Source of the DNA: Deltaproteobacteria bacterium
GTDB taxonomy: Bacteria; UBA10199; JADGCS01
DNA length: 47,311 nucleotides
NCBI GenBank assembly: GCA_015228875.1
Contig: JADGCS010000024.1
Coordinates: forward strand, 1-47,311
Reading direction: 5' to 3'
Under the pieces are notes generated by a model, which saw nothing but the letters and a program-made list of their open reading frames with translations, had not been told where the DNA came from and made no database searches. Positions 7,989 through 17,314 of this stretch are shown one piece after another. The translations under genes were made by a program, and so were the position numbers. Each line of letters opens with the position of its first letter. Within the stretch, counting starts at the first letter, position 1.

Positions 7989-8077
7989 TGCAGAGGAATT
8001 TTAAAGTCAACCGAGCGCGGGTGCATCCCTCGCATAAAGGTGAAACTCAACCGCGTAAGAGTCAGGTGGGTAACTTG
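7989..8077 (+). repeat. Intergenic repeat family B, copy upstream of prkA
   Basis: A more divergent copy: GAGGAATTTTAAAGTCAACC, GAGCGCGGGTGCAT, CTCAACCGCGT and the degenerate palindrome GTCAGGTGGGTAACTTG. It ends 23 bases before the prkA start, so it would lie in the promoter or leader of the prkA operon. The stretch 7868-7988 shows no gene. Confidence 0.8.
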
Positions 8078-8100
8078 AAACTTAACTAAAGGAGATACGA

Positions 8101-10185
8101 ATGACCATCCCAAATAATTTACTTAATATTATTAACAATACAGAGGACATTAAAAATTTTAAGGAACTCAACTGGAAAGGGAGTTTCGAAGAATACCTAG
8201 CACATGTCCAGAGAGATCCCAAAATCGCACGATGTGCCTATCAGCGTCTGTACGACATGATCCTGTCATTTGGCACCGAGACCTATGTCGAGTACAAAAA
8301 GAAAATCACAAAATACAAATTTTTCGAAGACCCGTTTGATCACGGGGTTGATGCCGTCTTTGGTATCGATTTATTTTTGATGAAACTGGTCAATGTCTTC
8401 AAGGCCGCTTCGATGCGGTATGGCTCCGAAAAGCGCGTTATATTGCTGCATGGTCCGGTTGGTTCATCAAAATCAACGATTGCCCGTCTTTTTAAAAAGG
8501 GACTCGAGCACTACGCGCGTTCTCCCGAGGGGGCCCTTTTCAGTTTCAGGTGGCGCAAGATCGAAAAAAACAACCCGGAACTCGACAGAATTTTTGGCAA
8601 CATAGACCTCATCAACGATCCCATCCATGGCGAGCCTTTGTATCTCCTGCCTAAAAAGGCAAGAGAACACCTTCTGAGCGAGATTAACAGCAAGCTCAGC
8701 GAGCAGGACCGTATCATGCTCGACGGAGATTTATCACCGATCTCGCGGTTTATTTACAACGAACTTTTTAATCATTACGAGGGAGACTGGACGGCGATTC
8801 TCAAACATGTCGAAGTGTATCGCGTTATTCTTTCAGAAAAAGATCGTATCGGCGTCGGGACATTCCAACCCAAGGACGAAAAAAATCAGGATTCAACAGA
8901 ACTCACCGGTGACATCAATTACCGCAAGATTGCAGAGTACGGTTCCGAGTCCGATCCGCGGGCCTTTAATTTCGACGGCGAGTTTAACATTGCCAACCGC
9001 GGTCTTATTGAGTTTGTCGAAATGCTTAAACTCGATGTGGCCTTCTTGTATGATCTGCTTGGTGCATCGCAGGAACACAAAATCAAACCCAAAAAGTTTG
9101 CACAAACCGATATCGACGAGGTCATTATCGGTCACACCAACGAACCCGAATACCGCAAACTGCAGAACAACGAATACATGGAGGCCTTAAGGGACAGAAC
9201 AATCAAAATCGATATCCCGTATATCACAAGGGTGAGCCAGGAGTGCAAAATTTACGAAAAGGATTTTACAAACAAAAAAATCAAGGGCAAGCACATTGCC
9301 CCCCACACGGTAGAGGTTGCGGCGATGTGGGCCGTGCTCACACGTCTGGAAGAACCCAAAAAGGCCAATCTTACCTTATTGCAAAAACTTAAATTGTACG
9401 ATGGCAAGACACTGCCAGGGTTTACCGAGGACAACGTCAAAGAACTCAGAAAAGAGGCCGCGCAGGAAGGGATGGAGGGGATTTCACCAAGGTATATTCA
9501 GGACAAGATTTCAAACATTCTTGTCGGGACAGATTCTAAATCGGTTAATCCCTTTATGCTGCTCAACGAGCTTGACAGCGGCTTAAAACATCACTCACTC
9601 ATTGCGAGCGATGAAACCCGCAAGAGATTTAGTGAACTGATCAGCCTTGTCAAAGAAGAATACGAGGACATCGTGAAAAATGAAGTGCAAAGGGCTATCA
9701 CAGCGGACGAAGACGCCATTTTTCGTCTGTGTGCCAACTATATAGACAACCTCAAGGCGTACACACAGAAAGAAAAAGTGCGCAACAAGTTTACGGGGCA
9801 GGATGAAGAGCCCGATGAAAGGCTCATGCGCGCTATTGAAGAAAAAATAGACATCCCAGAGTCCCGCAAGGATGATTTTAGGCGTGAGATCATGAATTAC
9901 ATCGGGGCGCTGGCCATCGACAACAAAAAATTCGACTACAGGACAAACGAGCGTCTGCACAAGGCCCTCGAGCTCAAACTGTTTGAGGACCAAAAAGATT
10001 CCATCAAACTCAGTTCTCTTGTAACCTCTTCTGTCGATGATGCAACCCAGGAAAAGATCGACATCGTCAAGGCAAGGCTGATTAAAAATTACGGCTACAA
10101 CGACGAAAGCGCTACAGATGTCCTTAACTTTGTGGCGTCAATCTTTGCACGCGGGGATATCAAGCAGAGAGACGAGAAGAAATAG
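8101..10185 (+). CDS. prkA: PrkA serine protein kinase (AAA-type)
   Basis: A 694-residue PrkA/YeaG family protein, reported as a serine kinase and, more recently, argued to act as an AAA+ protease in some bacteria. Walker A is GPVGSSKST (residues 118-126), the hallmark form in PrkA. The N-terminal AAA domain is followed by the C-terminal PrkA domain; length fits the family (about 640-690). The start ATG 8101 has a strong AAAGGAGATACG ribosome binding site. It heads a prkA-yeaH-spoVR operon, a common stress or stationary-phase trio. The gap to yeaH (193 bases) holds tandem repeats. A family B repeat lies just upstream. Confidence 0.95.
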   Translation: MTIPNNLLNIINNTEDIKNFKELNWKGSFEEYLAHVQRDPKIARCAYQRLYDMILSFGTETYVEYKKKITKYKFFEDPFDHGVDAVFGIDLFLMKLVNVFKAASMRYGSEKRVILLHGPVGSSKSTIARLFKKGLEHYARSPEGALFSFRWRKIEKNNPELDRIFGNIDLINDPIHGEPLYLLPKKAREHLLSEINSKLSEQDRIMLDGDLSPISRFIYNELFNHYEGDWTAILKHVEVYRVILSEKDRIGVGTFQPKDEKNQDSTELTGDINYRKIAEYGSESDPRAFNFDGEFNIANRGLIEFVEMLKLDVAFLYDLLGASQEHKIKPKKFAQTDIDEVIIGHTNEPEYRKLQNNEYMEALRDRTIKIDIPYITRVSQECKIYEKDFTNKKIKGKHIAPHTVEVAAMWAVLTRLEEPKKANLTLLQKLKLYDGKTLPGFTEDNVKELRKEAAQEGMEGISPRYIQDKISNILVGTDSKSVNPFMLLNELDSGLKHHSLIASDETRKRFSELISLVKEEYEDIVKNEVQRAITADEDAIFRLCANYIDNLKAYTQKEKVRNKFTGQDEEPDERLMRAIEEKIDIPESRKDDFRREIMNYIGALAIDNKKFDYRTNERLHKALELKLFEDQKDSIKLSSLVTSSVDDATQEKIDIVKARLIKNYGYNDESATDVLNFVASIFARGDIKQRDEKK

Positions 10186-10204
10186 CACCTGTTAATCAGC
10201 CTTA

Positions 10205-10360
10205 AATCAGCCCTGGATCAGCCCTGGATCAGCCCCCGTGGGATCGTGGTTGATGGTTGATTGTGGGCTCGGGGCTGATGGTTTTTGGTAGTTCGTAATT
10301 CGTAGTTGGTGGGGATACAGGGGACTGATGGTTTTTGGTGGTTCGTAATTCGTAATTGGT
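10205..10360 (+). repeat. Short direct repeats between prkA and yeaH
   Basis: Two arrays. First, about 2.5 units of the 11-mer ATCAGCCCTGG (from about 10207). Second, two nearly identical 36-base units (10275-10310 and 10325-10360) reading CTGATGGTTTTTGG then GTTCGTAATTCGTA and TTGGT. Two substitutions separate the long units. The second unit ends 18 bases before the yeaH ATG. Confidence 0.8.
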
Positions 10361-10378
10361 TGGGCTGAGGGTTGAATC

Positions 10379-11482
10379 ATGGCTTTAAAAATCGAACAGG
10401 ATCTTTCGCGTTTTAAAAAGATTGTGCGCGGCAGGGTAAAAAAGGAGTTGGGCAAGTTTATTTCGTCGGGTGATATGGTGGGCAGACAGGGAAAAAAGTT
10501 TGTCAGTATCCCCATTCCGCGTATTGACATCCCCAGATTCAGGTTTACCGATAAACAGCAGGGCGGTGTGGGGCAGGGAGAGGGCGAACCCGGGGATGCA
10601 ATGGATCAGGGCGAGGATGGGTACGGACAGGCCGGTAACATACCTGGGCAGCATGTGTTAGAGGTTGACATCACCCTCGAAGAGCTTGTGGAACTTCTGG
10701 GTGAAGAATTAGAACTGCCCAACATCAAACCCAAATCAAACGAAAAATTTGCAGAGATCAAAAACGTCTATCGTGGCATCCGCACCTGTGGTCCAGAGTC
10801 TTTAAGACACAACAAGCGGACCTACAAAGAGGCCCTTAAAAGGCAGATCTCAACGGGAGAATACAATCCAGACAATCCGATGATTATCCCCTACAGGGAT
10901 GAAAAACGCTACAAGAGTTACAAACAGATCCGGTTGCCCAATCACAAGGCTGTCATTATATATATGATGGACGTGTCGGGTTCGATGGGCAATGAGCAGA
11001 AAGAGATTGTCCGACTCGAGTCGTTCTGGATCGATGCCTGGCTGAGAAAGCAGTACAAGGGTATTGAGACGCGTTATATTGTTCACGATGCCGTGGCCCG
11101 CGAAGTCGACCAGCACACCTTTTATCACACCAGAGAATCCGGCGGGACTATTATCTCTTCGGCTTACAAGCTCTGCCAAAAAATCATAGAAACCGATTAC
11201 GATCCCACGCAGTGGAATGTCTACCCGTTTCACTTTTCTGACGGTGACAACTGGTCGGCAAATGACACACAGGAATGTCTCAAGATTCTGCAGAATTTTT
11301 ATTTTAAAGTGGCAAACGTGTTCTGTTACGGTCAGGTTGAGAGCGAGTTTGGAAGCGGTCAGTTTCTCAAAGACCTGCGGGACAAATTTGGCGAGGCCCA
11401 TGACAGTATTATCTTGAGTCAGATTGAAAACCGTGAGGCCATTTTAAATTCGATCAAGGATTTTCTGGGAAAAGGAAAATAA
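10379..11482 (+). CDS. yeaH: YeaH/DUF444 family protein with VWA-like domain
   Basis: A 367-residue DUF444 protein. The N-terminal part has a glycine-rich low-complexity stretch (about residues 58-85) after RIDIPRFRF. The C-terminal half holds a von Willebrand A-like metal-site motif, [10 protein letters not shown] (about residue 195), the DxSxS form. Genetic context is the classic PrkA partner: it lies between prkA and spoVR and ends one base before the spoVR ATG. It likely works with PrkA in stress signalling. ATG 10379 has only a weak GAGG upstream. Confidence 0.92.
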   Translation: MALKIEQDLSRFKKIVRGRVKKELGKFISSGDMVGRQGKKFVSIPIPRIDIPRFRFTDKQQGGVGQGEGEPGDAMDQGEDGYGQAGNIPGQHVLEVDITLEELVELLGEELELPNIKPKSNEKFAEIKNVYRGIRTCGPESLRHNKRTYKEALKRQISTGEYNPDNPMIIPYRDEKRYKSYKQIRLPNHKAVIIYMMDVSGSMGNEQKEIVRLESFWIDAWLRKQYKGIETRYIVHDAVAREVDQHTFYHTRESGGTIISSAYKLCQKIIETDYDPTQWNVYPFHFSDGDNWSANDTQECLKILQNFYFKVANVFCYGQVESEFGSGQFLKDLRDKFGEAHDSIILSQIENREAILNSIKDFLGKGK

Positions 11483-12991
11483 ATGTTTGAACAAACAAAA
11501 CTCTCCCCCGAACTCATCGAATGGGACAGACGGATCAAGGAATGGGCAGTAGGATACGGCCTTGATTTTTTCACAACGATTTTTGAGGTCCTTGACTGGA
11601 AACAAATGAATATGGTTGCGGCCTACAGCGGGTTTCCCAACCGCTATCCTCACTGGCGTTTCGGCATGGAGTACGAGCAGCTTTCCAAAAGCTATTCGTA
11701 CGGGTTGTCCAAGATCTACGAGATGGTCATCAACAATGATCCCTGTTATGCCTACCTTCTTTACTGCAATAAAATGGTCGATCAAAAAATGGTGATGGCG
11801 CATGTGCTGGGGCACTGCGATTTTTTTAAGAATAATATTTTCTTTGGCCCGACACCGAAAAACATGATCAACCAGATGGCCAATCACAAGACCCGCATCC
11901 TGCGCTATATCGATAAACTGGGGTTTGACAAGGTCGAGTCTTTTATTGACACATGCCTTTCCATCGAAAATCTCATTGATTTTCAAAAACCTTTTTTTGA
12001 AAACAGGGTGGTGCGGAGTGCACCGGAGGAGGAAGAAGAAGTCGAAGAGAGAGATACTCACAGGTTGCGTGTCGACAAAGACTATCTTGAGTCTTACATT
12101 AACCCCAAGGCCTTTCTGGCACTTCAAAAGCAGCGCCGCGAAGCGGCCCTTAAAAAGGAGGTGCAGTTTCCCCAAAACCCCGAACGGGACATCATGGGAT
12201 TTCTTCTTCATCATGCCCCGCTCGCTCGTTGGGAATACGACGTCCTCAGCATCATCATGCAAGAGGCCTATTATTTTGCCCCGCAAATGCAGACCAAGAT
12301 CATGAATGAGGGCTGGGCGAGTTATTGGCACTCAAGGATCATGACAGAGAAGGCATTAACAGACGATGAGGTCATTGATTTCGCGGACAATCACTCGGGG
12401 ACCATGACGATGACCGCGCAGAGGCTTAACCCGTACAAGATTGGCATCGAGTTGTTCAGACATATCGAGGAGCGTTGGGACAAGGGAAGGTTTGGCAAGG
12501 AGTACAACGAGTGTGACGATATGGTTGCAAAGAAAAACTGGGACACAAAACAGGGACTGGGCCGTCAAAAAATATTTGAAGTCAGAAAAATATACAACGA
12601 CATCACTTTTTTGGATGAATTCTTAACGGCGGATTTTTGCCGGGACTACAAACTCTTTGCATACACCTATAATCCGTTAAGTAATCGATACGAAATATCA
12701 GACAGGGATTTCGCTCAGATCAAAAAATACCTGATGATGTCATTAACAAACTTTGGGCAACCCATCATCTCGATCGTCGATGCCAATTATTCCAATCGCG
12801 GCGAGTTTCTTTTACGTCACACGCACGAAGGGGTAGACCTTGACATCCAATACGCGAGGGCGACCCTCGAAAACCTGTATAAAATCTGGAAACGGCCTGT
12901 GCTGATCGAAACAACAGTCAATAACCATATTAAAATCCACAAATACGAGGGCCATGAACACAAGATCCTCGATTCCAAAGAGGGGATCTGA
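11483..12991 (+). CDS. spoVR: SpoVR family protein
   Basis: A 502-residue SpoVR/YcgB family protein, third member of the PrkA-YeaH-SpoVR unit. Recognisable family segments are the aromatic N-terminal block with [10 protein letters not shown] and [13 protein letters not shown], the region [12 protein letters not shown], and [13 protein letters not shown]. The HxxGHxDFF and NEGWA motifs are typical. The biochemical role is unknown; in Bacillus SpoVR affects spore cortex formation, but spore formers are not implied here. The start codon follows the yeaH stop directly, indicating translational coupling. The ORF ends 100 bases before a new promoter. Confidence 0.94.
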   Translation: MFEQTKLSPELIEWDRRIKEWAVGYGLDFFTTIFEVLDWKQMNMVAAYSGFPNRYPHWRFGMEYEQLSKSYSYGLSKIYEMVINNDPCYAYLLYCNKMVDQKMVMAHVLGHCDFFKNNIFFGPTPKNMINQMANHKTRILRYIDKLGFDKVESFIDTCLSIENLIDFQKPFFENRVVRSAPEEEEEVEERDTHRLRVDKDYLESYINPKAFLALQKQRREAALKKEVQFPQNPERDIMGFLLHHAPLARWEYDVLSIIMQEAYYFAPQMQTKIMNEGWASYWHSRIMTEKALTDDEVIDFADNHSGTMTMTAQRLNPYKIGIELFRHIEERWDKGRFGKEYNECDDMVAKKNWDTKQGLGRQKIFEVRKIYNDITFLDEFLTADFCRDYKLFAYTYNPLSNRYEISDRDFAQIKKYLMMSLTNFGQPIISIVDANYSNRGEFLLRHTHEGVDLDIQYARATLENLYKIWKRPVLIETTVNNHIKIHKYEGHEHKILDSKEGI

Positions 12992-13041
12992 AATCTGGTC
13001 ATCTCCCCGCAAACCCTTGAAATGACTGCGTATGCCATTTG

Positions 13042-13070
13042 TTGACAGAATGGCTTTGTGCTGTTAAAAT
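13042..13070 (+). promoter_or_regulatory. Sigma-70-type promoter for the IHF-like gene
   Basis: TTGACA (13042-13047), a 17-base spacer and TAAAAT (13065-13070). This is a near-consensus housekeeping promoter between spoVR and the IHF-like gene at 13293. The family B repeat (13098-13190) would lie within the transcript leader. Confidence 0.7.
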
Positions 13071-13097
13071 ACAAGTGATATTCGGCACTTAACTTGA

Positions 13098-13190
13098 TGT
13101 CTGGGAATGTCAAAGTTGACAGAGCGCGGGTGCATTCCTCGCAAAATGAATGAAGGAATTCAACCGCGTCAAAGTCAAGTGAGTAACTTG
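13098..13190 (+). repeat. Intergenic repeat family B, copy upstream of the IHF-like gene
   Basis: TGTCTGGGAATGTCAAAG, TTGACAGAGCGCGGGTGCAT, CTCGCAAAATGAATGAAGG, CAACCGCGTCAAAG and CAAGTGAGTAACTTG. The element contains TTGACA, as do the 2121 copy and partly the others, so it could carry part of a promoter. It lies about 100 bases upstream of the IHF-like start. Confidence 0.85.
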
Positions 13191-13292
13191 TCAGGAAGAT
13201 GTGCACAAAACTTATCCACAGGGGCATAGACAAAAACGGCAGGGGTGTCGCGGTGTTGCCGATTGAAAAAAAATGGAGAGAGAGGAGTCATT

Positions 13293-13628
13293 ATGAACAA
13301 ATCAGATCTCATCGAATACTTGTCAGAAAAACTATCTCATCCCAAAAAGAAAACAGAAGATGTTGTGAATCACCTTTTTGACACAATGACTGATGTTTTA
13401 TCTTCAGGGGGGCGCATAGAGATCAGGGGATTTGGTAGTTTTGTCACAAAAGACTACGAGGCCTACACAGGGCGCAATCCGCGTACTGGTGAATCCATCG
13501 AAGTCAGACCAAAAAAACTGCCTACTTTCAAGGTGGGCAAAGAATTGAGGGAGCGTGTCAATGGCGGTCCTTTAAATGAACGATCTTCAGGCGGGGATGA
13601 TTCTGAAGACGCGGATGACGATATGTAA
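13293..13628 (+). CDS. HU/IHF-family nucleoid protein, IHF-beta-like
   Basis: A 111-residue DNA-bending protein. MNKSDLIEYLSEKL begins the dimerisation helices. RIEIRGFGSF is the core beta motif and GRNPRTGE is the DNA-minor-groove arm carrying the intercalating proline. FKVGKELRERV matches the C-terminus of IHF beta. After residue about 95 there is an unusual acidic tail, GGDDSEDADDDM. ATG 13293 has AGAGAGGAG upstream. It likely supports nucleoid architecture and recombination. Confidence in the family is high; calling it IhfB rather than HU rests on the RIEIRGFGSF form and is less certain. Confidence 0.92.
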   Translation: MNKSDLIEYLSEKLSHPKKKTEDVVNHLFDTMTDVLSSGGRIEIRGFGSFVTKDYEAYTGRNPRTGESIEVRPKKLPTFKVGKELRERVNGGPLNERSSGGDDSEDADDDM

Positions 13629-13752
13629 AAAAATTGGGAGCGTGCCCAACTTGCATAAGGCTTGCCTGTCTGCATCTGATGGAGACAATCCTGTGTGGGC
13701 TGGTATTCCATGAAACGTGGGTGCCGTGCTCTGTGGTGTATTTGTGAGTTTA

Positions 13753-14877
13753 ATGGACCCCGACATTATCTATCAAATGGCCTTAAGTGGGATTCCCAAT
13801 CTGGGGCCAGTCAAACAGAGCGGTTTGATTGATTTTTTTTCCAGTGCCAAAAAAGTTTTTTCGGCGGGTTACAAGGAGCTTTTAGAAACAGGGTTGTTGA
13901 ACGAACATGAGGCAGCCCTTATCAAGGCAGTAGAGAGATTTGATGGATACACTGCACAAATAAAGGTTCTTCGGGATAGTCACATTCGGGTACTGAGTTA
14001 TAAGGACATGCTCTACCCGGCAAGGCTGAGACAAATCGCAAGCTTTCCGATATTACTGTACTATCGCGGTGCAATCGATCTGCTTAATCAAAAAAATATT
14101 CTTGCTGTCGTTGGCAGTCGTCACATGACCGATTATGGCAGAAATGTGCTCAGGGATTTTATCCCCGCATTGACTGATCAGGGCGTTGTTATTGTCAGTG
14201 GCATGGCCTTTGGAGTCGATGTGACGGCGCACATTTTGTGTCTTGATGCAAAGGGAAAGACGGTGGCTGTTCAGGCGCAGGGCGTAGAAAAAGGGCATCC
14301 CGCGGCGCATGCGGGGGTGTTTCAAAGGATTATGGACAACGGTGGCTGCGTTATCTCTGAATTTCCCTTTATCGAGAACGGTGCTGTGGAAAAATTTCAC
14401 TTTCCCCGAAGAAATCGCCTCATCAGTGGCATGAGTGACGCCGTGCTGGTTGTTGAGGCCGCAGAAAAGAGTGGTGCGCTGATCACAGCACGTTACGCGA
14501 TCGAGCAGAACAGAGACTGTTTTGCCGTGCCGGGGAGTATCTATCAAAATACCAGCAGGGGGTGCCTTAATCTTATAAAGGACGGGGCGGGTGTTGCGTG
14601 TGCCGTACAGGATATCCTTGAGGGGCTTGGTCTGGTTAAACGCAGCCATGAAAAGCAGGAGGAACTGCCCTTTACCGAAACCCGTGTGGCTACTGATCAT
14701 CTGGAGACACCTCTGGAGCGGCAAATTCTTGTGTGTTGCAAGGATCGACCAGTTTCGATGGACGAGCTTGTAGACATGGTTCGTGAACCTGCTTCGTTTG
14801 TCACAGCAACGATTACAAAGATGCAGTTGATGGGAAAGCTCAAAGAGGTTGAGGGAAAGAAGTTTGCGGCTGTTTAA
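13753..14877 (+). CDS. dprA: DprA/Smf DNA-processing protein
   Basis: A 374-residue DprA that loads RecA on incoming single-stranded DNA during natural transformation. The Rossmann-like core shows AVVGSRHMTDYG, VIVSGMAFGVDVTAH, GGCVISEFPF, FPRRNRLISG and EKSGALITARYA, then AVPGSIYQNTSRGCLNLI, the conserved NxGxxxLI-type end. A C-terminal winged-helix-like segment (about 310-374) follows. A helix-hairpin-helix-like N-terminus (LSGIPNLGPVK) precedes the core. ATG 13753 is chosen; a GTG at 13717 in frame is possible. The presence suggests competence genes elsewhere. Confidence 0.94.
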   Translation: MDPDIIYQMALSGIPNLGPVKQSGLIDFFSSAKKVFSAGYKELLETGLLNEHEAALIKAVERFDGYTAQIKVLRDSHIRVLSYKDMLYPARLRQIASFPILLYYRGAIDLLNQKNILAVVGSRHMTDYGRNVLRDFIPALTDQGVVIVSGMAFGVDVTAHILCLDAKGKTVAVQAQGVEKGHPAAHAGVFQRIMDNGGCVISEFPFIENGAVEKFHFPRRNRLISGMSDAVLVVEAAEKSGALITARYAIEQNRDCFAVPGSIYQNTSRGCLNLIKDGAGVACAVQDILEGLGLVKRSHEKQEELPFTETRVATDHLETPLERQILVCCKDRPVSMDELVDMVREPASFVTATITKMQLMGKLKEVEGKKFAAV

Positions 14878-14947
14878 CCTGGAAGCGGTAGTTGAAGAAT
14901 ACAAGGCGTGGTTCAATTGCCGTTTGTAGGTTTAACACTCACAATCG

Positions 14948-15739
14948 ATGATACAAAAAAATCCATTTAACGGGCTGACGTTTCTTTTAACAAGGGACCC
15001 CGATTCAAATAAGAAGCTTGCGAGGGTCCTGACCGGTATGTCGGCACATGTGATAGACTGGCCCGGTTTTAAGTATGTCGAAAAAAGAACGACACCGTTA
15101 CTTAAGGACTGTTTAAATCACATCGCCGATTTTGACTGGATCATTTTTACAAGCACACGGGCAGTGTTTTATTTCCTAAAAAAATACCACGCGGTTCATT
15201 GTGGTTTAAAACCGCTTGCAAGGGTCAAGGTTGCGGCTGTTGGAATCAAGACTGCAGAGTTAGCCAAAGAGCAAGGGATGGCTGTTCACCTTTGCCCCCA
15301 AAGACCATCAATTAAATCTCTGGTTGAGGAATCTGCCTTTAAGAATTCAAAAAACAAGAGGATATTTATACCAAGATCAGAAGATGCCCGTGATGATTTT
15401 GTCAGGGCCTATCAAAAAATTCACGAAATTCATCACTTTGTTTTTTATAAAAAGCGTTTTATCAAACAGGACAGCCATGATGTCATCAGGCTCAAACAGA
15501 CAGGGGTTGACTGGGTGCTTTTTTTTAGTCCTTCGGCTGTGGCAAGTTTTACGAACAATTTTTGTCGTCAGCATGAGGCGGTTGTTTTTTTGCAGCGCAC
15601 AAAAGTGGCAGTGATTGGAAAAACGACTGCTTCGCATCTTGATAGTCTTGGCGTTGCACCCTGCGTGGTCTCAAAAAAAAGCACTGGGGATGACTTAATC
15701 AAGGGGATACTTAAACATGTCTTGTCCAAACATATTTGA
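14948..15739 (+). CDS. hemD: Uroporphyrinogen-III synthase family protein
   Basis: A 263-residue HemD-like protein with two similar alpha/beta lobes. It would cyclise hydroxymethylbilane with D-ring inversion in tetrapyrrole synthesis. Typical features are TFLLTRDPDSN at the N-terminus, DWIIFTSTRAVFYFLKK (the W-I-x-F-T-S-x-x-A/G-V block), VAAVGIKTAE, and in the second half VDWVLFFSPSAVASF and VAVIGKTTASHL. The family is very divergent in sequence and these blocks are its usual markers. No other hem gene is adjacent. Its 3' end overlaps the next gene by 23 bases. Confidence 0.85.
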   Translation: MIQKNPFNGLTFLLTRDPDSNKKLARVLTGMSAHVIDWPGFKYVEKRTTPLLKDCLNHIADFDWIIFTSTRAVFYFLKKYHAVHCGLKPLARVKVAAVGIKTAELAKEQGMAVHLCPQRPSIKSLVEESAFKNSKNKRIFIPRSEDARDDFVRAYQKIHEIHHFVFYKKRFIKQDSHDVIRLKQTGVDWVLFFSPSAVASFTNNFCRQHEAVVFLQRTKVAVIGKTTASHLDSLGVAPCVVSKKSTGDDLIKGILKHVLSKHI

Positions 15740-16205
15740 GCATGTTGAGATTATTTCGGGCGGGCAGACGGGGGCAGACAGGGCGGCCCTTGATTTTGCT
15801 TTGCAACACAACATAAGGCATGGTGGCTATTGTCCGAGGGGCAGAAGGGCGGAGGACGGGGTGCTGTCGGCGTGTTATCTCTTAAAAGAGACGGAATGCA
15901 AAAACTATGAAAAAAGAACCATGCTCAATGTTCAACATGCAGACGGGACGGTGATTTTTTCGATCAGAAAAAAACTTGATGGAGGTACTCTTTTTACCTT
16001 TGATTATGCCAGAGAACTTCATAAGCCGTTGCTGCATCTGGCACAAAGTGATCTGGGGAGGCCGGCAGTCAGGTTGCGAAATTTTTTGCGTAAAAACGGT
16101 ATCAGCAGACTCAACGTGGCTGGTCCCCGTGCCTCAAAAGAGCCGGGGGTCTATGCTTTTGTCATGCGGGTCTTAACAAGGGTTTTTAAAGTGAACTCAA
16201 TATGA
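15717..16205 (+). CDS. Putative molybdenum carrier protein, circularly permuted YpsA-like (PF12694)
   Basis: A 162-residue protein starting with the diagnostic IISGGQTGADRAALDFA, followed by HGGYCPRGRRAEDG. This SGGQTGxDRAaLD plus G-W/Y-CPxGRxAEDG pattern is the signature of the cpYpsA/'putative molybdenum carrier' family, a Rossmann-like fold related to YpsA and LOG. The molybdenum-carrier name comes from one structure; nucleotide or NAD-derivative binding is equally possible. It overlaps hemD by 23 bases and the next gene by 4 bases (ATGA), so it is translationally coupled to both. Confidence 0.85.
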   Translation: MSCPNIFEHVEIISGGQTGADRAALDFALQHNIRHGGYCPRGRRAEDGVLSACYLLKETECKNYEKRTMLNVQHADGTVIFSIRKKLDGGTLFTFDYARELHKPLLHLAQSDLGRPAVRLRNFLRKNGISRLNVAGPRASKEPGVYAFVMRVLTRVFKVNSI

Positions 16206-17314
16206 AGCGTCTTTTTGTGATATTTGGCCTGATCCTTTTTTTCTCTCAATCTACGATGGCGGGGGTGATCCCGTTAGAGAAACTCGAGGCACAGGCTGTG
16301 TCCTACGAGTTTGGCGCTGATGGTTCTCTCACAATTGTGGGCGAAGATCCCGTCTTGATTATCCCTGTCAATGGTGATGCAGAAAAAAATAATCTTTTGA
16401 CTATCGAATACAAACGCAGGCTCAAACACAACAAGATGGACATGGTCTTTGGTTGGGAGCGGAATGGAAAAAAGGGACAAGGCAGGATGAAACTCACTTT
16501 TGCGGTGCAACAGGGATACAAAAAGATTGTCCGTAATCTTAAATCACACCCTCAGTACAGAGGGAATATCCAGTATCTGGCATTGATTTTTGTGGGCAGG
16601 GATGAAAAGGTAGACATTAAAAGCGTGGGTCTTGATGGGGTGACAGCAGGCAATTTCTTTACCGCGCTATATTACGAGCTTTTTGGTTACACGCACTTTA
16701 TTCCCTCGGATGTCAATCTGGTTGCGTGGCCCACGTTAAATGGTATCCTTATTTCAAAACCTTTTGTGGCACTCAATTTGCTGTTTGTTGTCGTAGCGGG
16801 GCTTTTGTGTTGTTTTTTAAAACAACACAACTCTCGCCGTCGTGTTGTTAAATTTGTCTTTATGATGATGGTGTTCTCGTGGTGTTTTATTGATTTTGTG
16901 TGCTCTATCAATCAGGCAAGGATGTACAGACTGATGACTGCTGTTCTGACCCCTATTGAGAATGCCCGAAACTATGGTGTCTTTACCGATTTTTTAGATT
17001 TCATCAGGCAGAATACCATAAAGGGCAGCAGAGGGGTTTTTATTGTTCCTTACGCAAACAACATCGAGGGGCCGTATCACATATACCCCCATATCAAACA
17101 GGTGGCAGGTGTTTCTGGGGGTGGGCAGAACGGCGCGGTTAAAGGGCTGGGTGCGGATTATTATTTTGTAAGTTTTGTACAGGGGCTGGGTTGGTATGCG
17201 CCCCCTGTGTATGATCAGCAAGGCAAAGAGCTGATCATGGGCAATCATCGCGTTAAAATCAAAAAGGTCATTCCATTTAATGACGTTTTTTCTATCTTTG
17301 AGGTTGATCAATGA
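16202..17314 (+). CDS. Unknown exported membrane protein
   Basis: A 370-residue protein with a signal peptide (MKRLFVIFGLILFFSQSTMA), an extracytoplasmic beta-rich domain to about residue 190, then two hydrophobic segments (about 192-213 and 221-240) and a second soluble domain of about 130 residues ending SIFEVDQ. I do not recognise a family. The start overlaps the previous stop by 4 bases (ATGA), and its stop overlaps the start of the next gene in the same way. The pairing with a polytopic membrane protein suggests both act together at the envelope, perhaps in surface glycan or lipid modification; this is inference. Confidence 0.75.
   Translation: MKRLFVIFGLILFFSQSTMAGVIPLEKLEAQAVSYEFGADGSLTIVGEDPVLIIPVNGDAEKNNLLTIEYKRRLKHNKMDMVFGWERNGKKGQGRMKLTFAVQQGYKKIVRNLKSHPQYRGNIQYLALIFVGRDEKVDIKSVGLDGVTAGNFFTALYYELFGYTHFIPSDVNLVAWPTLNGILISKPFVALNLLFVVVAGLLCCFLKQHNSRRRVVKFVFMMMVFSWCFIDFVCSINQARMYRLMTAVLTPIENARNYGVFTDFLDFIRQNTIKGSRGVFIVPYANNIEGPYHIYPHIKQVAGVSGGGQNGAVKGLGADYYFVSFVQGLGWYAPPVYDQQGKELIMGNHRVKIKKVIPFNDVFSIFEVDQ

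Noticed and set aside
7900..8000. Sigma-54 promoter (GG-N10-GC) upstream of prkA, as in E. coli yeaG
   Set aside because: GGCAC is present near 7957 but the -12 GC does not fall at the required spacing.
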